Origin: a virus
DNA length: 64,000 nucleotides
IMG/VR virus record: IMGVR_UViG_3300047509_000177
Span: 27,382 to 91,381 of that record
Strand: one strand, 5' to 3'
Both the position numbers and the translations under genes were made by a program. Below, one piece after another: positions 10,321 to 18,107 of the stretch; the stretch's first letter is position 1, and each line of letters opens with the position of its first letter. The notes beneath the pieces are model-generated. The model worked only from the letters and a program-made list of their open reading frames with translations, made no database searches and was not told the DNA's origin.

Positions 10321-11451
10321 ATGGCTGTAGGTTCTGGTTTAATATTACAAGCTTCATATACTGAAGATGTTAAGTTCCCTGCATACCAAGATAGGCTTTT
10401 AATGAAGTCTTTAGGTATTCAGGCCGGTGTTGTAGAACCAGAAGATTTCAAAGTATCTGCTGGAACTGGTTTGCAAATTAATGTAAAGAAAGGGAAGTCT
10501 TTTGTAGAACAGACAAAAGCGATAGAGGAATCTAGTAATACATTTTATAATGGATTGTATAACGTTTTAAATCCTATTGAACAAAACCCATATAATAATG
10601 TAGAAGTAAGCGCTGTAAATCCTCAAATCGCTCAGATAATTATTCGAGTATATGACGTTGGGGAGCTGAAAATCGGCGGAGAATCTTATGCCCGGTTAGA
10701 GTGGTTAAACGGTTCTCCTAATGCTTTAGCAACAGAAGCAAAAATGAAAGAAGGCGTATATGAAGGTGCTGCGGCGTTGCCGCAGAGCAGCTTTAGAATA
10801 GCGTATGTGTTAGTTCCTAAAAATGCTACGAAATCTTCTGAATATTATATAGAAGACACTAGAAAATTATCATCTAAATCTTTTTTGCAGTGTAGAGAAG
10901 TGACAGGAAATTATACAGTTTCTAATGGAGAACTTGTTCAAGCTGAAACAGAAAATGCAACTATCACAGCTCCGAAGAATGCACCTGTAAATACTATTGT
11001 TGGAATTTTTGCGGGAGCGAATAATATAAAAATTTCAGCTTTTAATGGTATTATATGGAAAGGGGAATCATTTTCTAGTATAAAATTATCTATAAATCAA
11101 TGCATCATAATGCAAGTGTTATCGTTGGGATCATGGGCTATTATTGCCGGAGAACCTAAGAGGGAAAATAAATATACTAGTACAAGTTATTCAGTCGCCG
11201 AAGCCGAAGTAGGCATAACCCCCAGTGCTGCACGCCCTGCTACTGTAAATCTCGTAGTAACAAGCAAAACCGGAGAAAGTGGATCTGCATCAATTAGTGT
11301 TGGGGGAGAAAATGCTGGGTTTGTTCATTCGCTTTCTGCAACGAGTGAACCTGGGATTCCGTTGACGGTTTGGACCAACCCCGGCGAGAAATGGAATCTA
11401 AGTGCGGCTAGTCACATTGAACGAATTTTTGCTTACACAAAGATACTTTGA
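10321..11451 (+). CDS. Baseplate upper / minor tail protein
   Basis: 376 residues, one base after the preceding stop. The pattern at residues 50-200 (DFKVSAGTGLQINVKKGKSFVE, a conserved ..YNGLYNVLNPIEQNPYNNVEVS segment, EYYIEDTRKL) is that of phage baseplate upper/appendage proteins. A C-terminal domain of about 90 residues is beta-rich and may bind a receptor. It closes the main tail operon; a GC-rich GGCGCGCC palindrome follows and then the opposite-strand gene. Confidence 0.6.
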   Translation: MAVGSGLILQASYTEDVKFPAYQDRLLMKSLGIQAGVVEPEDFKVSAGTGLQINVKKGKSFVEQTKAIEESSNTFYNGLYNVLNPIEQNPYNNVEVSAVNPQIAQIIIRVYDVGELKIGGESYARLEWLNGSPNALATEAKMKEGVYEGAAALPQSSFRIAYVLVPKNATKSSEYYIEDTRKLSSKSFLQCREVTGNYTVSNGELVQAETENATITAPKNAPVNTIVGIFAGANNIKISAFNGIIWKGESFSSIKLSINQCIIMQVLSLGSWAIIAGEPKRENKYTSTSYSVAEAEVGITPSAARPATVNLVVTSKTGESGSASISVGGENAGFVHSLSATSEPGIPLTVWTNPGEKWNLSAASHIERIFAYTKIL

Positions 11452-11462
11452 GGCGCGCCGGC

Positions 11463-11801
11463 CTAACTTATTATTACTTGATTATGAACAAGCCGCGCAG
11501 TAGCAATATAAGTGAGGTTTCCAATAATGGCTTTGCTGTTATCATAGATTAGTGTGTGCGCTCCAATCTCTGCAACGTGGCAGACGATGGTAACTAATGA
11601 GTGTCGGTAACATAATGTCAGTACGACTGATATTGGTTCATCTAGTTCTGCATTAGCACGGATATCCGTCTTGGCTCGGGCCATCGCCAAGCCAACTACT
11701 GGCTTATGTTGAAGCTGTCTTTTGCGAATAGTTCGAGAATGAGCCGATGCTGGCACAGCAAATACAAGTGATACAAATATAGACAGCATTATCCTCTTCA
11801 T
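11463..11801 (-). CDS. Small secreted protein encoded opposite to the tail genes
   Basis: 112 residues. The N-terminus MKRIMLSIFVSLVFAVPASA-HS is a typical signal peptide with an AxA cleavage site at about residue 20. The mature part is basic with two Cys (CYRHS, VCHVAE) that could form a disulphide. The AAGGATATATA ribosome site precedes the ATG. It sits alone with a membrane micropeptide between two late tail genes on the opposite strand, the arrangement expected of a moron gene expressed separately. Function unknown; a cell-surface or superinfection-exclusion role is inference. Confidence 0.7.
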   Translation of the reverse strand: MKRIMLSIFVSLVFAVPASAHSRTIRKRQLQHKPVVGLAMARAKTDIRANAELDEPISVVLTLCYRHSLVTIVCHVAEIGAHTLIYDNSKAIIGNLTYIATARLVHNQVIIS

Positions 11802-11814
11802 TATATATCCTTAA

Positions 11815-11907
11815 TTAAGTAAGATTTATTGAGAGTATATAAGCTATAAAACAACTAAGTATTATAGCAAATATAGAAAATATTATGTATATAGTAGTAT
11901 AGTTCAT
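11815..11907 (-). CDS. 30-residue membrane micropeptide
   Basis: Opens with ATG and encodes MNYTTIYIIFSIFAIILSCF followed by IAYILSINLT, i.e. almost entirely one transmembrane helix. It lies directly upstream of the secreted-protein gene, whose ribosome site begins just after its stop. The pair may act together at the membrane. Supported by hydrophobic composition and position only. Confidence 0.55.
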   Translation of the reverse strand: MNYTTIYIIFSIFAIILSCFIAYILSINLT

Positions 11908-11959
11908 AGCTTTCAGCGCAAAACGCGCCGAGAAGAAGATATTATCATAAAGCTCTTAG

Positions 11960-11988
11960 TTGCGTCAAGCTTCTTCCTATGCTAGACT
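11960..11988 (+). promoter_or_regulatory. Probable sigma70-type promoter with extended -10
   Basis: TTGCGT at 11960-11965, a 17-base spacer, then TAGACT at 11983-11988 preceded by TG at -15/-14 (TGCTAGACT). It is directed at the collagen-like fibre gene, leaving a leader of about 100 bases with small hairpins (CTCC-agat-GGAG). Confidence 0.5.
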
Positions 11989-12097
11989 TCATATGCTCCA
12001 GATGGAGTCCGAGTTCTCCCTTTCCCTCGCTCTGTCTGAGGCTCTTTTACTGCTACGCTATGTCTAGCGGTAGAAGTTGCACATAAAGGGTTTCTAA

Positions 12098-13090
12098 ATG
12101 AGTAGTTCTGGCGCGAAACAAACGGGCGGGGAACCTGGTGAAAAGGGAGAAAAGGGTTCTTCTATTATTACAGAAGAAGGTATCCCTAAAGAAAGTACAG
12201 GGAACATAGGAGATTGGTATATTGATAAATCTACTATGCATATGTATGGTCCTAAGTCTAAAACTGGTTGGACTTTTTATGGAAGCATAGTTGGCCCTAA
12301 AGGAGAACGGGGAGAAATTGGACCTACTGGTCTTGTAGGCTCTCAGGGGGAAAAAGGTGCTGCTGGTTCTGAAGGTCCTCGTGGCCTTGTTGGAGAAAAA
12401 GGCGTAAAAGGAGATACCGGCGCGACTGGCGCGCAAGGCGCTCAGGGCCTGCAAGGAATTCAAGGAGCTAAAGGAGAAGTTGGTTCCCAAGGAGAACGTG
12501 GGCTAGCTGGAGAAAAAGGCTCTACGGGGCTGACAGGGACTACAGGGACTACAGGTGCGAAAGGGGAAGCAGGTTCGGTTGGTGCTACGGGACCAGCGGG
12601 GGAAAAAGGAGCTGTTGGTTCGCAGGGGACTCAGGGAATTGAAGGGCCGAAAGGAGCAACGGGAACTACAGGTCTAACAGGATCGGAAGGTCCTAAAGGT
12701 TCTACAGGCTCTACGGGAGCGGAAGGGCTGAAAGGATCAACAGGCAATACAGGTTCAGCAGCTACTTTGGGAGAATGGAAATCTCTTTCTTTAGAAACTG
12801 GTATTACAAATAAAGGCGAACCTTATAGCAATGCCGAATGTTCAAAAGATTCTTTGGGAATTGTATACCTTCGCGGTGTTGTAAAAAGTTCTGGGTTATT
12901 GTCAAAAGAAGCTACTTTAGCAACTTTGCCAGAAGGATATAGACCAGCTAAGCAACAATCTATTACATCTAATTTGGGTGGAACTTTAGGGAATTTATTT
13001 ATACTCACAAATGGGAAAATTCAAATAAGTTTGGGAGTAAGCTTAGAAACACCTTTTTATTTTGATGGTGTGGTGTTTCCGCTAGTTTGA
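12098..13090 (+). CDS. Collagen-like tail fibre
   Basis: 330 residues. An N-terminal domain of about 65 residues (IPKESTGNIGDWYIDKS, a common fibre-attachment motif) is followed by about 50 Gly-X-Y triplets (residues ~65-220; GPKGERGEIGPTG, GAQGAQGLQG, TGTTGTTG) that would form a collagen triple helix, then a 105-residue globular C-terminus (GLLSKEATLATLPEGYRPAKQQ) similar to tip domains of phage fibres. Its own promoter (11960) separates it from the main tail operon. The GGX repeats are prone to slippage, so length may vary between isolates. Confidence 0.88.
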   Translation: MSSSGAKQTGGEPGEKGEKGSSIITEEGIPKESTGNIGDWYIDKSTMHMYGPKSKTGWTFYGSIVGPKGERGEIGPTGLVGSQGEKGAAGSEGPRGLVGEKGVKGDTGATGAQGAQGLQGIQGAKGEVGSQGERGLAGEKGSTGLTGTTGTTGAKGEAGSVGATGPAGEKGAVGSQGTQGIEGPKGATGTTGLTGSEGPKGSTGSTGAEGLKGSTGNTGSAATLGEWKSLSLETGITNKGEPYSNAECSKDSLGIVYLRGVVKSSGLLSKEATLATLPEGYRPAKQQSITSNLGGTLGNLFILTNGKIQISLGVSLETPFYFDGVVFPLV

Positions 13091-13105
13091 AATTACACAA
13101 TGGAC

Positions 13106-13138
13106 TTGACATTAGCGTGGTTCTCGATTTTCTAGTAA
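13106..13138 (+). promoter_or_regulatory. Possible promoter upstream of the membrane-anchored gene trio
   Basis: A perfect TTGACA at 13106-13111 lies in the gap after the collagen-like gene. The -10 is poor: TCTAGT or TAGTAA at 19-22 bases spacing. A small hairpin (CCTTAG-aagg-CTAAAGG) follows at about 13144-13160. Confidence 0.3.
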
Positions 13139-13169
13139 AATCTTCCTTAGAAGGCTAAAGGCCAGTAAA

Positions 13170-13349
13170 ATGTACGCAGAGCAAGCCGAGCGGGTGCTCC
13201 TGGACAAAAGGACGGCTGCTAATGGGGTTATCGAATGGTATTTGCTCAGATGTTTTTCTGGATCTCTCCGCACGAGGCTTAGCGCCCGATGGAGAGAGCC
13301 ACATCAGCTTGGAATGATGCCAGGCTTGATGACCTTGCGCGGGAAGTAG
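13170..13349 (+). CDS. Possible 59-residue protein overlapping the next gene
   Basis: ATG after an AAAGG-like site, reading MYAEQAERVLLDKRTAANGV... to a stop at 13347. It fills the 200-base gap between the fibre and the coiled-coil gene and overlaps the latter by 61 bases in another frame. The N-terminal 40 residues look protein-like; the overlapping part does not. Low certainty. Confidence 0.3.
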   Translation: MYAEQAERVLLDKRTAANGVIEWYLLRCFSGSLRTRLSARWREPHQLGMMPGLMTLRGK

Positions 13350-13597
13350 ATCGCTTGCGACCTCTAGCTGTTGAGTTCGAGCGCTTATCAGGGAATATTC
13401 ATGGGCTTAAATCTGAATTAGGTTCGACGCGGTATGAGATGGAAGGTCTTAGAAAAGATATTAGATCTTTTATTGGTAATCCCATTGCGGAAAAGAGACA
13501 GAGAAATTCAGCATTATATGTAAGTTTAGTGGCGGCTATTGGCGGTGGCGCTTTTGTCTATGTTCTTTCGCTGCTTACAGGAGCGCCGGTACATTGA
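13289..13597 (+). CDS. Coiled-coil protein with C-terminal membrane anchor
   Basis: 102 residues. Heptad-rich helix at about residues 10-65 (LAREVDRLRPLAVEFERLSG), then one transmembrane helix at 77-98 (YVSLVAAIGGGAFVYVLSLL). This matches small phage membrane proteins of the holin-accessory or hemolysin-XhlA type, although no lysis role can be shown. The next gene starts at a TTG overlapping this stop. Confidence 0.6.
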   Translation: MERATSAWNDARLDDLAREVDRLRPLAVEFERLSGNIHGLKSELGSTRYEMEGLRKDIRSFIGNPIAEKRQRNSALYVSLVAAIGGGAFVYVLSLLTGAPVH

Positions 13598-14409
13598 TAC
13601 GAACAGTCCTTACAAATTCTTCTGCTACTGCTTACGCTTTAACTAAATCTGGTTTGGCGATCGGGGCGGCATTTTTGGGCGGTGTAGTAGTATCTATTGC
13701 TATAGGATGGTCAGCTTTAAATAACACTCATTCTCTTAATAGCGAAAATAGGCGGTTGGTTTCTAGGTTAGAAAATGTAGTAATGTATCAAAAAACTCAG
13801 ATTAGTGAAGCTAGAGAAGCAAATTGTAAGCTAAAGTTATATGATGTTTTGAGTGGGAGAGCAGGAACAATATTATTTAAAAAGGCTAAGGTTATTAACA
13901 AGACTTTTGAAGAGGGAATTAATCATACTTTGGAAGTTGTGGAATCTATTCCGGCAAAGAAAAATTGTACAGCAATTTTTATTGAATCAAAAGGAAAAAA
14001 GAAAAAGCAAATAGGTGGTTTAACTCCTTCTGATATTAAAAATGCTAATATAGTATTGGGAGAAATTTTAGAAGAACCGCGAGCGCAGAGACATAACGAA
14101 AGTAAAGCTCAGAAAAAATTCGAACATAAGAAATTTACAAATCATAATGCTTTTCGACTTCATAGAGGAGCGCATAAGAAAAAAGTTCCTTCTGTGATTA
14201 CTTCTCCGCCTGCTCCAATTGTTATTTCTGCGCCTACTCAAACTGCTTCATCGCCAGTTACTGCCGAAAGTAGTAAGCACGAAAAGCGTGAAGAAAAGAA
14301 GGAAGAACGCGAAAATATAAAGCAAGAAAAGAAAAACGAAAAGTGTGCCGCAGAAGTAAGTGTGGGGAATAGAATTGGCTTAGAACAAGAATTGAAAATA
14401 TGCTATTGA
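13594..14409 (+). CDS. Membrane-anchored basic, low-complexity protein
   Basis: 271 residues; TTG start overlapping the previous stop. One transmembrane helix at about 20-45 (LAIGAAFLGGVVVSIAIGWSAL), then a coiled segment, and a very Lys/Glu-rich tail (KHEKREEKKEERENIKQEKK) after a Pro/Ser linker. Topology suggests an N-in anchor with an extracytoplasmic or periplasmic tail, as in spanin-like or cell-surface proteins. Function unknown. Confidence 0.55.
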   Translation: MIRTVLTNSSATAYALTKSGLAIGAAFLGGVVVSIAIGWSALNNTHSLNSENRRLVSRLENVVMYQKTQISEAREANCKLKLYDVLSGRAGTILFKKAKVINKTFEEGINHTLEVVESIPAKKNCTAIFIESKGKKKKQIGGLTPSDIKNANIVLGEILEEPRAQRHNESKAQKKFEHKKFTNHNAFRLHRGAHKKKVPSVITSPPAPIVISAPTQTASSPVTAESSKHEKREEKKEERENIKQEKKNEKCAAEVSVGNRIGLEQELKICY

Positions 14410-14436
14410 GCGTTTTCAATAGAATGTAGTGAGATA

Positions 14437-14976
14437 ATGGCTAAATCTACATGGACGCTTGAATCGCTTAAGGAGATGCATGATCATGATTTAGCCGCAA
14501 AAGAGAAATTATTCCTAGCTGAAATTCATAGATTAGATGAGGGAGTAAAAGCGGCTCAGGTAGCGCTTGAATTATTAGCTGATGAGCGTCGTAGAGCACA
14601 AGATAAGTTTGAAGATACAGTTACGGCTAGATTTGTGCAAATTAATGAGTTTCGCGGCGCTCTCGATGATCTTGGAAAAGATATGGCTACACGGCGTGAA
14701 CTCGAAGCGTCAATGGAAGCTGTAAGAACTGAGCGTGCATCTTTGGTCACAGCAAATGATGCTAGATTGTCTGAACATAGCAAACAAATAATTGATTTAA
14801 GAAGTAGGCTAGATGTTGGCCCTATAGAGCTACGAACTTTACAAGATAGATCTAACCAATCTATCGGTGCAGAAAGAAAGGAGAGGAACGTAGGTCTGGA
14901 TATTAGATCCAATATCGGATTGATTATAGCTTTATTGACTTTAGCATATTTAGTAGCTAGCGGTCACTTGCATTAA
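14437..14976 (+). CDS. Coiled-coil protein with C-terminal transmembrane tail
   Basis: 179 residues. Long amphipathic helix over residues 5-140, then a terminal hydrophobic helix (SNIGLIIALLTLAYLVASG) at 157-176. Architecture repeats that of the gene at 13289 (coiled coil plus tail anchor), suggesting the two are partners. Function unknown; it closes the block before the early promoter at 15008. Confidence 0.6.
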   Translation: MAKSTWTLESLKEMHDHDLAAKEKLFLAEIHRLDEGVKAAQVALELLADERRRAQDKFEDTVTARFVQINEFRGALDDLGKDMATRRELEASMEAVRTERASLVTANDARLSEHSKQIIDLRSRLDVGPIELRTLQDRSNQSIGAERKERNVGLDIRSNIGLIIALLTLAYLVASGHLH

Positions 14977-15007
14977 GGCGTCGAGCGGTAGCAGGCTGTG
15001 GGCCAAC

Positions 15008-15037
15008 TTGACAGAATGTAGTTTTGTGTGGTATGAT
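15008..15037 (+). promoter_or_regulatory. Strong sigma70-type promoter giving a leaderless transcript
   Basis: TTGACA at 15008-15013, 18-base spacer, TATGAT at 15032-15037. The helicase GTG start is at 15044, only 6 bases past the -10, where transcription should begin. There is no Shine-Dalgarno sequence and no room for one, so the mRNA is probably leaderless. Confidence 0.75.
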
Positions 15038-15043
15038 ATCTAA

Positions 15044-16477
15044 GTGGAGTCTATAAATATAATTATTGATAGTTCGATAAGATTTAATCCACAAGATCTT
15101 CCAAAGCAAGTTTTAGACGAGATCTTTAATCAATTAAGAGTTCCTAATCCGCAGAAGTCAATTGCGGAACGAGAGATGTTATGGAATGCTGATGATATTC
15201 CTGAGTATCTTGAGATATGGAAGTATAATGGGCATAATGAATTGATATTACCTAGAGGATTTTTATTTGATCTAGATGAAATATTTAAAAATGAAGATAT
15301 AAAATACAACAATATAGATAAAACTTTATCTAATAATACGAATTATGAAGTTTCTCAAATTGATTTGAGAGATTATCAATGGAAGGCTTTCCACCAATTG
15401 ATGATGTATGGGTGTGGTATTTACAAGGCTCCAACCGGAGCAGGTAAGTCTCATGTGATGTTGGAGGTTATAAGACAAGCTAAACAAAAATCCTTGATTA
15501 TATGTGAAAAGAGAGATATAGCTCAGCAATGGTATAGAACTGCTAATATGTTGGGGTTTAATTCAAGTCTTGCTAGTGGGCATCACTTTAATGATAACTG
15601 TGATTTAGTTATAGTTCTTAGACAAACACTTTGGCATAAAGAATTAGATCAAGAATGGTATAACCAATGGGGACTAATTGTGTGGGATGAGATGCATCAT
15701 CTCCAGAGCGCGGAGACGGCTTTCGAGCTGATCCAGCGATTCCCTGCATATTATCGTTATGGCTGCTCAGCGACGCCAGATAGCGATCGTGAGTTATTTC
15801 CAATTGCTCGGGCGGTAATCGGCCCGGTGGTCCATGAGACTAAATTAGAGGAAATAGGAGACCATTTAGTAATTCCCTCCGTGAAAGTGGTGAAGACGGA
15901 TTTTGAGTTTCCCTACCGGCCGACTGTGCGTGCCGGTAGGAAGGTAGTTCGTAATAACTACAATGATATGATGCAAGCCTTGGAAGAAGATAAAAATCGT
16001 AATATAGAAATAATGTCTAAAGCTCATGTATCGGCTCAGGCACAAAGATCGTGTTTAGTAGTTTCTAAAAGAAAGAAACATTTAAATAATTTATATAATA
16101 TTTGGAAAAGCGTAATGGAGCATGCTGCGCCACCTAACTATGGAATCTATTTTCTTACTGGAGATAATTCAAAAGAATTTAATAAAATAAAAGAAGAAAT
16201 AGAGAATAGTTATGGTTGTATTGTATTTTCTACTTTAGCTGACGAGGGTACTGATATTCCTAGATTAGATAGAATATTCCTAGCTTATCCTGGAAGAAAG
16301 CTAAGAGGGTTTGAGCAAACTATTGGCCGCATCATGAGACCGCATCCAAAGAAGAAGGATGCTATAGTATACGACTTTAGAGATTACAAAGTACCAATCT
16401 TAAATAGTCAATATAGATTTAGAGCCCAAAACATATACAATAAAAAGGGATATAAAGTAGAAACTATAAATGGCTAA
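15044..16477 (+). CDS. SF2 DNA/RNA helicase (UvsW/DEAD-type)
   Basis: 477 residues with a GTG start. Motif I APTGAGKS at about residue 132, motif II DEMHHL (DEAD-like) at about 217, motif III SATPD, motif VI QTIGRIMRP near 430. ATP-dependent helicases of this UvsW/Ssl2-like type remodel replication forks and recombination intermediates. First gene after the strong promoter at 15008; the next gene overlaps its end by 8 bases. Confidence 0.88.
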   Translation: MESINIIIDSSIRFNPQDLPKQVLDEIFNQLRVPNPQKSIAEREMLWNADDIPEYLEIWKYNGHNELILPRGFLFDLDEIFKNEDIKYNNIDKTLSNNTNYEVSQIDLRDYQWKAFHQLMMYGCGIYKAPTGAGKSHVMLEVIRQAKQKSLIICEKRDIAQQWYRTANMLGFNSSLASGHHFNDNCDLVIVLRQTLWHKELDQEWYNQWGLIVWDEMHHLQSAETAFELIQRFPAYYRYGCSATPDSDRELFPIARAVIGPVVHETKLEEIGDHLVIPSVKVVKTDFEFPYRPTVRAGRKVVRNNYNDMMQALEEDKNRNIEIMSKAHVSAQAQRSCLVVSKRKKHLNNLYNIWKSVMEHAAPPNYGIYFLTGDNSKEFNKIKEEIENSYGCIVFSTLADEGTDIPRLDRIFLAYPGRKLRGFEQTIGRIMRPHPKKKDAIVYDFRDYKVPILNSQYRFRAQNIYNKKGYKVETING

Positions 16478-16739
16478 AAAGGGAAAGCATTCAGGATATA
16501 CAGAGCTAGGAGCAATCCAATTTAGAAGACTTAGGAAAGGAGATATTGAGTGGTGTTCTAACGAACATTATATTCCTAAGCATAAAGATAAGAGAAGTCC
16601 TAATGCAGGATCAGGATCAAGAAAAAATGCTACTCATACAGTATTTATATTAGGACTACATTCTGCTTATGTATGCGCTAAGTGTAGAAAAGAATGGATA
16701 GATACTTGGAAAAAATATTCACCAATAGAGTATGCATAG
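16470..16739 (+). CDS. Small Cys-containing hypothetical protein
   Basis: 89 residues, overlapping the helicase end by 8 bases. A C-terminal CAKCRKEW and an internal C could form a zinc-ribbon half-site. Lys-rich N-terminus. It ends one base before the tRNA gene on the other strand. Function unknown; co-translation with the helicase suggests an accessory role. Confidence 0.65.
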   Translation: MAKKGKHSGYTELGAIQFRRLRKGDIEWCSNEHYIPKHKDKRSPNAGSGSRKNATHTVFILGLHSAYVCAKCRKEWIDTWKKYSPIEYA

Positions 16740-16835
16740 TGCGCCTGGGGAGAATTGAACTCCCGACCTCCTGTTTGAAAGACAGGCGCTCTTTGAGACC
16801 CCGAAGGTTCTCGTTTACCACTGAGCTACAGGCGC
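16740..16835 (-). tRNA. tRNA with UUC anticodon and a hairpin inserted in the D-loop
   Basis: Acceptor GCGCCTG/CAGGCGC, D-stem GCTC/GAGC, anticodon stem CCTGT/ACAGG with loop CTTTCAA (anticodon TTC, Glu codon GAA), T-arm GGGAG-TTCAATT-CTCCC, discriminator A. The body without the insert is 72-73 bases. After AGTGGTAA the D-loop carries about 23 extra bases that fold as GAGAACC-TTCG-GGGTCTC: a 7-bp stem with one A-G mismatch and a UUCG tetraloop. The acceptor and A73 look more Arg-like than Glu-like, so amino-acid identity is uncertain. No CCA encoded. Confidence 0.75.
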
Positions 16836-16841
16836 ATGAAG

Positions 16842-16924
16842 TGCGGGAGACAGGATTCGAACCTGCAAGCCCTTTCGGACAGACCCTCTTAAGGGGTCCG
16901 CGTCGCCAATTGCGCCACTCCCGC
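16842..16924 (-). tRNA. tRNA-Leu(UAA)
   Basis: Acceptor GCGGGAG/CTCCCGC, anticodon arm GACCC-CTTAAGA-GGGTC (anticodon TAA), long variable arm closed by GTCC-GAAA-GGGC, T-arm GCAGG-TTCGAAT-CCTGT, discriminator A. A normal class II leucine tRNA reading UUA, a frequent codon in these AT-rich genes. It lies 6 bases upstream of the UUC tRNA on the same strand, so the two are probably processed from one transcript. Confidence 0.9.
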
Positions 16925-16930
16925 AAGAAA

Positions 16931-16970
16931 TCGGCCGAGAAGAATATCATAATAGATTCTCCCCGGCCGA
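16931..16970 (-). terminator. Hairpin between the winged-helix gene and the tRNA pair
   Basis: TCGGCCGAGAAGAAT pairs with ATTCTCCCCGGCCGA (15 bp, two mismatches) around a 10-base loop. It lies just 3' of the minus-strand gene at 16984-17334 and 7 bases 5' of tRNA-Leu, so it could end the gene's transcript or mark the tRNA precursor. Confidence 0.5.
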
Positions 16971-16983
16971 GTAAATCTACTTA

Positions 16984-17334
16984 TTAACCGCTATAGCCAT
17001 CATCCTTGTTACCAGAAATGACGCCAGTACCAGCCAGCTTAGACAGCTTACGAGCCACGTTACGAGCATCGACACCAAGAGCCTTGGCGATGTCCGTGGT
17101 CTTCACGGCGGCAGAACCTGGCGCAGAGGTAAGCTTACCAACAGTCTCTATAACCTGCTCATCAGTAACAACAGAAGTTGACACTCCCTTGCCGCTTTTC
17201 TTGAGCTTCTTGAGAAGTGCGGCAAGTTCATCGCGCTCATCAACTAGGCCAGCAACCTTCGACTTGATCTCATCTTCAACCTTCTGAAGCTTGCCCTCAA
17301 TTTCTTGGGCTAGCTTATCTGCAACTGCGCTCAC
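16984..17334 (-). CDS. Coiled-coil winged-helix DNA-binding protein
   Basis: 116 residues. GTG start with a strong GAGGAG site 7 bases upstream. Residues 5-50 form a coiled coil (LQKVEDEIKSKVAGLVDERDELAALLKKLKK); residues 60-112 form a winged helix (TDIAKALGVDARNVARKLSKLAGTGVI). Only minus-strand protein gene inside the plus-strand replication region and driven by its own promoter (17380), so a regulator or chromosome-coating protein is likely. Similar small wHTH proteins occur in actinobacteria and their phages. Confidence 0.7.
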   Translation of the reverse strand: MSAVADKLAQEIEGKLQKVEDEIKSKVAGLVDERDELAALLKKLKKSGKGVSTSVVTDEQVIETVGKLTSAPGSAAVKTTDIAKALGVDARNVARKLSKLAGTGVISGNKDDGYSG

Positions 17335-17379
17335 GATATTCTCCTCTGATTAGATTTGGGGTATAAAGAACGTAAGAAC

Positions 17380-17409
17380 ACAATAGCATACATAGAAAGT
17401 GAATGTCAA
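17380..17409 (-). promoter_or_regulatory. Promoter for the winged-helix gene
   Basis: On the minus strand TTGACA (17404-17409) and TATTGT (17380-17385) are separated by 18 bases, about 45 bases upstream of the GTG at 17334. Confidence 0.6.
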
Positions 17410-17465
17410 GGACTTTCTGAAAGAAGTTCTAGATTCTAGTTCTTAGGGGGCGTTTTTGGCTTGGA

Positions 17466-17474
17466 TGCTAGAAT
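17466..17474 (+). promoter_or_regulatory. Extended -10 promoter for the downstream replication operon
   Basis: TG-C-TAGAAT, like the extended -10 at 11981. No good -35. The 70-base leader that follows has two small hairpins (GTTTG/CAAAC and TTTAGA-atatgaa-TCTAAA), the second ending right at the AAAGGAG ribosome site of the 17544 gene. Confidence 0.45.
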
Positions 17475-17543
17475 ATACGGCGGTTTGTGTGGACTGAAAC
17501 AAACAATTTAGAATATGAATCTAAAAGGAGATTATAAAAAAGA

Positions 17544-17762
17544 ATGTCTTTAGTAGTGGATAATAGAAATAGATTACATGCTGTTGAGCAATTGAAAAAG
17601 GGACTTAAGAATAAGGATAACCTAGATGAGGGCGTTGAGGAGCTGAGGATGCTTGCAGCAATAGCCAACTCTTTAATATATGTAGGGGATACTTTGAAAG
17701 AATTAAATGATAATATGAAAGAAGAAGATTGGTCTAATTCAGATAATAGAATAGGAGCCTAA
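17544..17762 (+). CDS. Small hypothetical protein, first gene of operon
   Basis: 72 residues, helical and acidic (HAVEQLKKGLKNKDNLDEGVEELRMLAAIANSL). Preceded by AAAAGGAG at a good distance. Stop overlaps the next ATG. Not recognised. Confidence 0.7.
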   Translation: MSLVVDNRNRLHAVEQLKKGLKNKDNLDEGVEELRMLAAIANSLIYVGDTLKELNDNMKEEDWSNSDNRIGA

Positions 17763-18106
17763 TGGCTGCGGAGACTCCCCAATTAAAATTAGCAAGAGAA
17801 GAGGGAGAGAAGAACTTAGTAGAACAAGATATTCCTCTAGATCCTAATGGAAGACCATTCATTAGAATATCTTGTTCGGCAGCAGAGTTGATTCCTACAG
17901 TCCAATATGGAAATGTTACGGTGGGACCTACAAGTGTTGTTGTATGGGTTCCATTTGGTTTTAAAGGTTTTAATGATGAAGAAACAAATAGTATAAAGAT
18001 TGCTATTAGAGCTACTCAAACTCTTTGTGAGGAAGCTATAGCAGAAGATCGTCAGTCAGTTCATGCTTTAACACGCCAATCTACAGAAGGAAGATACCAA
18101 GATTAA
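17762..18106 (+). CDS. Hypothetical protein
   Basis: 114 residues, start overlapping the preceding stop. A central beta-rich stretch (FIRISCSAAELIPTVQYGNVTVGPTSVVVWVPFG) resembles small phage proteins of unknown role that often sit near replication genes. No motif of known activity. It precedes the PrmC-like gene by one base, indicating co-translation. Confidence 0.7.
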   Translation: MAAETPQLKLAREEGEKNLVEQDIPLDPNGRPFIRISCSAAELIPTVQYGNVTVGPTSVVVWVPFGFKGFNDEETNSIKIAIRATQTLCEEAIAEDRQSVHALTRQSTEGRYQD

Positions 18107-18107
18107 T

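Noticed and set aside
16678-16987. Open frames of 90 and 97 codons on both strands
   Set aside because: They cross both tRNA genes; the apparent proteins are tRNA translations.
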